Source of the DNA: JAGLGH01 sp034723595
GTDB lineage: Archaea; Nanobdellota; Nanobdellia; Woesearchaeales; JAGLGH01
Reading direction: 5' to 3'
NCBI GenBank assembly: GCA_034723595.1
Contig: JAYEPB010000037.1
Span: 1-17,440 of the forward strand
Length of the DNA: 17,440 bases
In this document: positions 6,807-12,217 of the stretch, piece after piece
Layout of the letters: each line of letters begins with the position of its first letter
How positions within the stretch are numbered: position 1 is the stretch's first letter
The notes under the pieces: generated by a model
Database searches by the model: none
The model's input: the letters and a program-made list of their open reading frames with translations, nothing else
Told to the model about the DNA's origin: nothing
Translations under genes and position numbers: made by a program

Positions 6807-7004
6807 ATGATTATTCCTATCAGATGTTTCAGTTGCGGAAAACCCATTGCCCAACATTGGGAAGAATTCAATGAAAGAGTAGCAAAAGGAGAAAGCAAGA
6901 AAGATGTACTTGATTCTCTTGGGCTTACAAGATACTGCTGCAGGACAATGTTTATGAGCCATGTTGATCTTATGGATGTCGCAGCGCAATTCAAGAAGTT
7001 TTAG
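6807..7004 (+). CDS. rpoN: RNA polymerase subunit N (Rpb10-like)
   Basis: Small zinc-bundle subunit of archaeal RNA polymerase that joins the D-L platform to the core. The signature RCFSCGKPI (C7, C10) and the double cysteine in RYCCRTMFMSHVDLM (C44, C45) form the zinc site. 65 residues, normal length. Eight bases after S9. In most archaea rpoK, enolase and S2 follow; they are absent here, where a small basic protein of unknown function comes next. Confidence 0.95.
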   Translation: MIIPIRCFSCGKPIAQHWEEFNERVAKGESKKDVLDSLGLTRYCCRTMFMSHVDLMDVAAQFKKF

Positions 7005-7013
7005 GTGCATAAA

Positions 7014-7223
7014 ATGAGCAATCACGTAAGGATAAGGGACTGGAAAAGAGGCGGCGCAAGATCAGCACCCAAGCCCCGAAGAAGAAAGGCAAGACCTAAG
7101 ACTTTTAAAAGCGAAGAAGCAGCTCATGCTTATGCAAAAGCAAATAATCTCACCAAATATAATCTTGAGAACATGAGACTTGATTCTGCTGGTGTTAAGA
7201 AGATTCGGGTTTTGGTTGGATAA
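7014..7223 (+). CDS. Small basic protein, possible ribosome-associated protein
   Basis: 69 residues, not recognised. The first third is strongly basic (RDWKRGGARSAPKPRRRKAR, about 7-26) and lacks cysteines. The rest looks like a small folded alpha/beta unit: a helix around SEEAAHAYAKANN and a strand-like end KKIRVLVG. ATG 7014 is chosen because AGGTG (7003-7007) overlaps the rpoN stop; the GTG at 7005 lies within that site. Tight spacing makes it the last gene of the ribosomal operon. Composition and position suggest an rRNA-binding protein, perhaps a lineage-specific ribosomal protein; this is inference. A hairpin follows the stop. Confidence 0.75.
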   Translation: MSNHVRIRDWKRGGARSAPKPRRRKARPKTFKSEEAAHAYAKANNLTKYNLENMRLDSAGVKKIRVLVG

Positions 7224-7239
7224 GGTTTTTGTTTACTGA

Positions 7240-7452
7240 CTAATTTCTTATAGAGAATTTTGAAAAACCCTTTGGGTTTTCAAAAAAATCAGTATATTCA
7301 ATATGCTCAACACCTGGAAAATTTATAGGGTCCAGCTTTTCTTTCATCAGCATCCAGTTGAAAAGAAGCTTTGATGCTTTCCCATTGCTGTCAATAAATT
7401 GGTGGATAGTAATAAATGCTGATAAACTGCATAAAATTATAACTTTTTGTTA
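7240..7452 (-). pseudogene. Decayed Fic-domain fragment
   Basis: A minus-strand frame open between stops at 7450-7452 and 7240-7242 has no suitable start but encodes a clear Fic core: SAFITIHQFIDSNGKASK, continuing LLFNWMLMKEKLDPINFP. This parallels the family pattern HPFxDGNGRxxR followed by a helix and a Pro. The catalytic His is kept, while Pro and the Arg positions are changed (HQF, SNGK). Only the last ~70 codons exist; the part that should encode the N-terminal half is occupied by the promoter and start of the intact fic gene on the other strand. It is a remnant of a second Fic protein, unlikely to make product. Confidence 0.65.
7258..7286 (+). terminator. Hairpin after the ribosomal operon
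   Basis: TTTTGAAAAACCC (7258-7270, one bulged A) pairs with GGGTTTTCAAAA (7274-7285) around TTT. It stands 35 bases after the last gene of the operon. It lacks a clear T-run on the plus strand, and lies inside the Fic remnant, so a terminator role is uncertain. Confidence 0.4.
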
Positions 7453-7474
7453 CAAATCCCTGCAGAATAGAAAC

Positions 7475-7496
7475 ATTTATTAAGCATGAATGCTTA
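7475..7496 (+). promoter_or_regulatory. fic promoter with perfect palindrome (candidate operator)
   Basis: A TATA-like ATTTATTAA (7475-7483) is about 28 bases before the fic ATG. It runs into a perfect inverted repeat TAAGCAT-GA-ATGCTTA (7481-7496), lying between TATA and the expected transcript start near 7502. A repressor bound there would block the polymerase; the winged-helix N-terminus of the Fic protein is an obvious candidate. Confidence 0.45.
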
Positions 7497-7506
7497 GAGT
7501 GGTATT

Positions 7507-8748
7507 ATGGTCACTAAATATGATGTTTTTGAGTTCATGTACAAAAAAGGCAGTCCTTTAAAGCCTCAGGAAGTTGCCAATATATTCAGAAAAATCAATA
7601 TTGGCTATCATGGAGTCTATAATATCCTTTTAGACTTGAAAAAACTTGGCATCATTATGAAGAATGAGTATGGTTTTCAGGTTGTCAGAAACGAGATAAA
7701 TGACCTTTTGTTCCAGATGATAAAATTCTGCCTGAAGAATGATATAAACTATAACGAGTTGCTTGACAAGAACCTGGCTGCTTTTGTTAGTAAGGCATTT
7801 ATTAAGAAGAGGTTTGTTGTCAATGATTTTGAATTAGATCCGAGAACTTTTTCAAAATATGTAGATATCCTGGATAAGAATGGCCTTGCAATAATCCTTT
7901 CTAAAAAGCCATTAACTGCGACAATACCTTATAATTCATTCCTGAGGGATATAGCTGCTTATTTTGGCCAGAAAGTGTTTGTTGCCAGGACAAAGCCTGA
8001 TGAATATTTTGATGAGATTGACAGGGAGCTTAAAATATTCCAAAGATTGCGAGCAGCTAATGAAGCGAGATTCAGAAGAATTGTGGATGACTATGAGATT
8101 AGGTTTATCTATCATAGTTTAAGTATTGAAGGCAATCCCATCACTTTGCCAGATACTATTAAGCTTTTAAAAGATCATATTGTGCCTAGGGACTATACTA
8201 TAGAAAGTGTTAATGAAGTGCAAAATTATCAAAAAGCCATTATTCAGATGAATGAGGATGCAGAGGAGAAAAAGCCAATCTCAAAAGAATCTATTTTAAA
8301 TTATCATAGGCTGGCGATGAACCATATATCAGGAATAGCAGGAAAAATAAGAAATAAGCCTGTTGTTATACTTGGCAATCCAGATTTTAAAGTGGCTAAA
8401 GTAAAGGAAATAGAGCCTATGCTTAGAGCGTTGCTAAAGAAATACAATGAGTTCTTCATAAGAAAGAAGATTCCTTTGAAGAAAATACTGGAGTTTTCTT
8501 CCTACTTCCATAATGAATTTCAACATATTCATCCTTTCGAAGATGGCAATAGCAGGACAACAAGACTCATCACTTTTCATCTCTTAAGGACTCAGAACAT
8601 TCCAGTTTTAGATATTCCTTTAGGGATGCTTGAAGAGTACGTTTTTTCAACTAAAGGAGCAAAGAAACGTGAGGATAAGAAGCTAGGACAAGTTTTCCAG
8701 CAAATAATTCTTTATAATCTAAAGACAATCAATGAGAAACTTTCTTAG
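7507..8748 (+). CDS. Fic-family AMP-transferase with N-terminal winged helix
   Basis: Predicted enzyme that transfers AMP (or another nucleotide moiety) from NTPs to hydroxyl groups of target proteins. Residues 1-60 look like a winged-helix DNA-binding domain (PQEVANIFRKINIGYHGVYN, LLDLKKLGIIMKNEYGFQV). A second helical/winged-helix-like part spans about 65-150. The Fic domain starts near 190. The active motif HPFEDGNSRTTR has H342, D346, N348, R350 and R353; Ser replaces the usual Gly at 349. The inhibitory motif S204-LSI-E208-G209 ((S/T)xxxE(G/N)) lies N-terminal to it, making this a class II, self-inhibited Fic. Start ATG 7507 follows TATA and a palindrome with a leader of only a few bases. 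The 413 residues are close to other winged-helix Fic proteins. A decayed Fic piece lies just upstream on the opposite strand. Confidence 0.88.
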   Translation: MVTKYDVFEFMYKKGSPLKPQEVANIFRKINIGYHGVYNILLDLKKLGIIMKNEYGFQVVRNEINDLLFQMIKFCLKNDINYNELLDKNLAAFVSKAFIKKRFVVNDFELDPRTFSKYVDILDKNGLAIILSKKPLTATIPYNSFLRDIAAYFGQKVFVARTKPDEYFDEIDRELKIFQRLRAANEARFRRIVDDYEIRFIYHSLSIEGNPITLPDTIKLLKDHIVPRDYTIESVNEVQNYQKAIIQMNEDAEEKKPISKESILNYHRLAMNHISGIAGKIRNKPVVILGNPDFKVAKVKEIEPMLRALLKKYNEFFIRKKIPLKKILEFSSYFHNEFQHIHPFEDGNSRTTRLITFHLLRTQNIPVLDIPLGMLEEYVFSTKGAKKREDKKLGQVFQQIILYNLKTINEKLS

Positions 8749-8777
8749 AGATTAATTTTTTGTATCCCTAAACCTCT

Positions 8778-8798
8778 TAATTCCTGCTGGATTTATAA
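8778..8798 (-). repeat. 21-bp promoter-like repeat, copy A
   Basis: Read on the minus strand it contains TTATAAATCCAGCAG and differs at one base in 21 from the copy at 11037-11057. It looks like a TATA box pointing into the 3' end of fic, but no minus-strand gene starts after it. It is probably an orphan or leftover promoter. Confidence 0.5.
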
Positions 8799-8870
8799 TC
8801 TGCTTTTTAAGATATTCAACTCAACATCAAGCTATCTTAACCACTGCCAAGTAGCAAATAAACCGAAACA

Positions 8871-8878
8871 TTTATAAA
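8871..8878 (+). promoter_or_regulatory. TATA box of the LysM membrane protein gene
   Basis: TTTATAAA is centred about 26 bases before ATG 8901 with no ribosome binding site, consistent with a leaderless transcript. Confidence 0.6.
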
Positions 8879-8900
8879 TCACTCTTGATTCTAACTTATA

Positions 8901-10694
8901 ATGATTGATGAAATAGTAGAAAATCTGAAGAATTATAGAAGTAAAAGGAAGATATTACTTGATAGGCATATTGATCCCCATTTATTTTGGTTAACTTCTA
9001 ATGCTGCTTATGTATTAGGCGCTGATAAAACTCTGGATTTTATATCTCAGAATGTTGATTCAAATGAAGGTCTTGCCATGTTTGGCGCGTATGCAGGTTT
9101 AATTGCGGGATGGAGTTTAACCAATAGATATGTTATAAAACCTTTATCAAAAAAAATAAAAAAAAGAAATCAGAAGAAAATTAAAGATGGAAAAGAAGCA
9201 ACAGTAGGCAGTTGGTTAAGATCAGTTGGTCAGGTTGGCTCATTGATTGCACTTTATTCTTTATCTGGTTTTAGTGGTACATTAGATAATTTCAAATATG
9301 ATTCTCAAAGGGTTATTAATGCATTTGCTAGAGAAAAACAAAAACAGGTAATAGAGGAAGTCGTGGGAAGAGTCTTACCTGAAATTAATTCATTTGCAGG
9401 AAAAAAACAAAACCCTGTAATAAAAGGAGTCGTGGAAAGAGTGTTACCTGCATATCCTATTAAAAAAGATGGAGGATCTTTCTTTTCAGGAGATCTGGAA
9501 GGATATTCTCTTAATGGATTATATAGCCTTTATACCGGAATATCAGGAAAAGTTCCTAAACAGGTGGATGTGGATTTTAATAAACAATTAAAAAAATTAT
9601 GGAAAAGAAAAATCAAACAATCAAACAATCCTGTTGTTAAGGAAACTTTTGAAAAACGTGTCAAAAAATATTTTTCAGGTAAACCCACAACTATGACTTT
9701 AGATAATTATGTAGGTGAGGCAGATATTAGCATAAAAGAGATAAATAATAATCTCGATTGGAATAAAGTTGGTAGATTAAAAGGACTGAGTAAATCAAGG
9801 TTGGAGCTTGTCAAGGCAATCTCTTCATCCTTAAACGGTAGAGACCTAATAAGTTATGCATTAACAGAAATTATGCCTGGCAAATCACATGGCAAATTAA
9901 ATAAAGGTGTCTTTGACTTTTTATTAAGAAATGCCGGAAGAGAATATATTGAACTAATGCCTGCGCTTTATGATAAAATGACTTCATTTGGCCCTTATCA
10001 ATTTACATCTTATGCTGTCTTTGATGCAAATGGGAAAAGAGAGGGCGCTTCAATAATAAATCTGGCTTTACCAAATTCAAATAAAATCCCTGGCAGTGTT
10101 ATGTATTTAACAGGAAACGACCACCACAAAGCAGCTTATTTATTTGCTATCAACAATATTGCGTCTTTAGTAAAGCAATTAAACAGGAGTCAGGAAGGAA
10201 TTCTTTCTAAAAAATGGCATAAAAATAAAGATGATATTATAAAATATATTGCTACTGCTCATCATCTGCCATCAGTTGCGAGAAAAGCTGCAAAGCGTTG
10301 GTTGGATAATGATGTAGAATACGATTTTGTAGTTTCATGCAGTAATGCAATAAGGGATTATGCAGAAAAAACAGATACAAATTGGCACTCTATGTATTCA
10401 ACTGAACATTTAGCTTTTAATTATCTTCAAAAATCTAAATCTCCTGCAATATCTGCTGAACCATTTATAGATTCGCATAAAAAAAATTCAAAAGGCTATA
10501 ATGTATTTAATTATATTGTGCAAAAAGGAGATAATCCTACCAGCATATCCAGAGAATTTAATAAATGGGATAAAAAGAAAAAAGATAGATTTCATAAAGC
10601 GATTTACTCTAATGTAGTCGATAAATATGGGACATTTATAGGCACTGATATTAAACCCGGACAACAGCTATATTTACTTGCAAGAAGAAAATAA
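8901..10694 (+). CDS. Membrane-anchored lysozyme/transglycosylase-like protein with C-terminal LysM
   Basis: 597 residues. Two hydrophobic segments (about 58-79, GLAMFGAYAGLIAGWSLTNR; about 103-124, SVGQVGSLIALYSLSGF) flank a very basic loop. A 23-residue tandem duplication covers about 141-186. The region 300-470 resembles lytic transglycosylases/goose-type lysozymes in order: a helix ending in TEIMPG (E323), GREYIELMP (E348, E351), TSFGPYQFTSY like the SxGxxQ motif, TGNDHHKAAYLFAINNIASL like the NixxGxxyL helix, and IATAHHLPSVARKA like the AYNAGP segment. The final ~60 residues fit LysM: YIVQKGDNPTSISREF at the start, IKPGQQLYL at the end. LysM binds N-acetylglucosamine polymers. Predicted role: a surface-anchored enzyme cutting peptidoglycan or a related glycan, perhaps of neighbouring cells. 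LysM is fairly secure; enzyme fold and catalytic Glu are inferred. Converges with the next gene, 7 bases between stops. Confidence 0.7.
   Translation: MIDEIVENLKNYRSKRKILLDRHIDPHLFWLTSNAAYVLGADKTLDFISQNVDSNEGLAMFGAYAGLIAGWSLTNRYVIKPLSKKIKKRNQKKIKDGKEATVGSWLRSVGQVGSLIALYSLSGFSGTLDNFKYDSQRVINAFAREKQKQVIEEVVGRVLPEINSFAGKKQNPVIKGVVERVLPAYPIKKDGGSFFSGDLEGYSLNGLYSLYTGISGKVPKQVDVDFNKQLKKLWKRKIKQSNNPVVKETFEKRVKKYFSGKPTTMTLDNYVGEADISIKEINNNLDWNKVGRLKGLSKSRLELVKAISSSLNGRDLISYALTEIMPGKSHGKLNKGVFDFLLRNAGREYIELMPALYDKMTSFGPYQFTSYAVFDANGKREGASIINLALPNSNKIPGSVMYLTGNDHHKAAYLFAINNIASLVKQLNRSQEGILSKKWHKNKDDIIKYIATAHHLPSVARKAAKRWLDNDVEYDFVVSCSNAIRDYAEKTDTNWHSMYSTEHLAFNYLQKSKSPAISAEPFIDSHKKNSKGYNVFNYIVQKGDNPTSISREFNKWDKKKKDRFHKAIYSNVVDKYGTFIGTDIKPGQQLYLLARRK
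9321..9458 (+). repeat. Tandem 69-bp in-frame duplication
   Basis: Two adjacent units (9321-9389 and 9390-9458) share words such as CATTTGC, GTAATA, AGTCGTGG and AGAGT..TTACCTG at a fixed 69-base offset. In protein, FAREKQKQVIEEVVGRVLP is followed by FAGKKQNPVIKGVVERVLP. The copies have diverged mainly at substitutions, with no gaps. Confidence 0.8.
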
Positions 10695-10701
10695 AAATTA
10701 A

Positions 10702-11028
10702 TTACAAATAACGTTGCACACAACTCTCTAGAATTAATCTCCCTCTTCGCCTAAGATCTTCAGGTTGTAAACCTTTCACACTAACATATACTTGTCTTGG
10801 ATCTTCTCCCCTTAGAATTCTATTCTCAGCATCAGCTGCCAAACTAATTATCAATGCTTCTGGAGAATAATCCTTAACTTTAGCAGGAGATTTGCCATCT
10901 TGTGAACCAGCCATAAGAAACGCTTTATTACATTGATTTCTGATGTCGTCAAGTTCATTTATAGGAGTGCCTTCCAGTATTTGTTTTACAGCTTCAAAAT
11001 ATGGCTTATAATAATTTTTTGTATTCAT
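10702..11028 (-). CDS. Hypothetical protein, 108 residues
   Basis: Not recognised. Soluble, mostly helical in appearance, with no signal peptide, membrane helix or metal motif. It carries PYFEAVKQILEGTPINELDD near the N-terminus, PEALIISLAADAENRILRGE in the middle and a basic PEDLRRRGRLILESCVQRYL at the end. A strong TATA box lies about 27 bases before the ATG with no ribosome binding site, so it is probably leaderless and has its own promoter. It lies 78 bases downstream of the HExxH protein gene on the same strand and converges with the LysM gene. The clear promoter and the close packing support a real gene; function unknown. Confidence 0.7.
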   Translation of the reverse strand: MNTKNYYKPYFEAVKQILEGTPINELDDIRNQCNKAFLMAGSQDGKSPAKVKDYSPEALIISLAADAENRILRGEDPRQVYVSVKGLQPEDLRRRGRLILESCVQRYL

Positions 11029-11036
11029 AAACTACG

Positions 11037-11057
11037 TAATTACTGCTGGATTTATAA
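11037..11057 (-). promoter_or_regulatory. Promoter of the 108-residue protein; 21-bp repeat copy B
   Basis: On the minus strand TTTATAAA is followed by TCCAGCAGTAATTA; the TATA box is centred about 26 bases before ATG 11028. The same 21-base word, with one change, occurs at 8778-8798 in the same orientation. Confidence 0.55.
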
Positions 11058-11106
11058 ATTTTTTTGGAGTTTTCAGTATCTCCTCCAGAGATTGAGGATA
11101 GTGTAA

Positions 11107-12075
11107 CTAAACTTCATAACCTTCTTCTTTTATACCCTCATAGATTTGTTCTATTTGAAGGTCTCTTTTAGAATATGAATCTGCTAATCTGACAATATCA
11201 TCAAGTACAGAGATCATTTCCCCTTCTTTAATTTCTTTAGGTGTTGATCCAATAGAAAACAATAAAGGAGTCAATAATTGTGAAGGTACTTCTGCTGTCA
11301 AATATTCCATTGCTTTTGTAGCAGGTTGAATTTTTGCTCTTAGAGGACTCAATAAATATGCGATTGCTTGTCTTGCTTGAGAATGTTGAATCTGTGAAGA
11401 TAACCAATCAACATAGAATCCCAATCTTCTATTTGCTAAAAAAATTCCCATTTGCTCAGCTTCACCAACTAATTCATTTCTATATGCAATTAATTCTCTT
11501 TTCATTTCATTTTCAATTCTGTCTTGTATATAAGTTCCTTCAAATTTTAATCCTTGATCAAATCTTCGTAGTAATGTATTATTTGCAGAATAAATATCAT
11601 TATCAACATGCATTAATTCATGTTCTTTGTTTATTTCTAAATCTCCCTCAGAAGAATGAATTATAAACCCCAGGCTATCTAAATGAATTGGTGAATCTCT
11701 AAATTGAAGATCATCAAAAGCTTGACCCTCTGATTTTGTTTTTATTTTTCTTGCAATAGATTTCCACTGGGGTACTGGTACAATCACCCCTAATCCAACA
11801 GGATATACTGTGTGTTTTCGTTGATATGCTTTTGCATATTCCAAATCTGGAAATAGGATGGCACCTTCAAAATCATCTATTGAAAACTCATCATATTCAA
11901 CAAGATGTCTTGTATGATTGAAATCTCTAACAATCTGTTCAAATCCTTCTCTTTGTAATGTTTCTTTTGCTTCATCAGAGATATCTCTAATAGGCTGGAC
12001 ATCTGATTCAGATTTCAAATTCTGTCCTAACTGATATAGGAATCTTTCTGCTTGATTAGGAATCATTTTTATCAT
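11107..12075 (-). CDS. Putative HExxH zinc metallopeptidase, unknown family
   Basis: 322 residues, overall not recognised. The key feature is KEHELMHVDND, giving H152-E153-L-M-H156, the zincin zinc-binding and catalytic motif. About 38 residues further on, the helix NEMKRELIAYRNE offers E194 (or E190) as third zinc ligand, as in gluzincin-like families where E sits in an ExxAY helix. The preceding strand GFIIHSSEGDLEI fits the edge strand of such folds. No signal peptide or membrane helix is seen, so it is probably cytoplasmic. The C-terminal third is helical. It has a TATA box on the minus strand, starts divergently from leuS, and is followed by the 108-residue gene. A single short motif can arise by chance, so the peptidase call is an inference. 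Confidence 0.6.
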   Translation of the reverse strand: MIKMIPNQAERFLYQLGQNLKSESDVQPIRDISDEAKETLQREGFEQIVRDFNHTRHLVEYDEFSIDDFEGAILFPDLEYAKAYQRKHTVYPVGLGVIVPVPQWKSIARKIKTKSEGQAFDDLQFRDSPIHLDSLGFIIHSSEGDLEINKEHELMHVDNDIYSANNTLLRRFDQGLKFEGTYIQDRIENEMKRELIAYRNELVGEAEQMGIFLANRRLGFYVDWLSSQIQHSQARQAIAYLLSPLRAKIQPATKAMEYLTAEVPSQLLTPLLFSIGSTPKEIKEGEMISVLDDIVRLADSYSKRDLQIEQIYEGIKEEGYEV

Positions 12076-12101
12076 ATTAATATTATCATGTTATATAATC
12101 G

Positions 12102-12125
12102 GAATCTGTGGATTCTATATAAAAT
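12102..12125 (-). promoter_or_regulatory. Promoter of the HExxH protein gene with short palindrome
   Basis: Minus-strand ATTTTATATAG (12115-12125) is a TATA box about 40-45 bases before ATG 12075. Immediately downstream is the inverted repeat GAATC-CACA-GATTC (12102-12115), placed where a repressor could act. A further AT-rich element at 12091-12098 is an alternative TATA. Confidence 0.4.
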
Positions 12126-12163
12126 CACCTATCAACCACCTCTAAGAAATTCGCATAGCAAAT

Positions 12164-12211
12164 CTTTTAAATAACAACCAATTAATCTAAAAATATCAAA
12201 CTCAAAGGTGA
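12164..12211 (+). promoter_or_regulatory. leuS promoter and ribosome binding site
   Basis: CTTTTAAATAAC (12164-12175) is a TATA box predicting a start near 12195. A strong AAAGGTGA ribosome binding site (12204-12211) sits 6 bases before ATG 12218, unlike the leaderless genes nearby. Confidence 0.6.
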
Positions 12212-12217
12212 ACTAAC

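Noticed and set aside
7507..8748. Fic protein as part of a Fic/antitoxin pair (class I)
   Set aside because: No small partner with an SxxxEG motif lies next to it; the inhibitory motif is within the protein, so it is self-inhibited.
11334..11666. 110-codon plus-strand frame opposite the HExxH gene
   Set aside because: Leu/Phe/His-rich shadow with no promoter; the minus-strand frame has a metal motif and TATA box.
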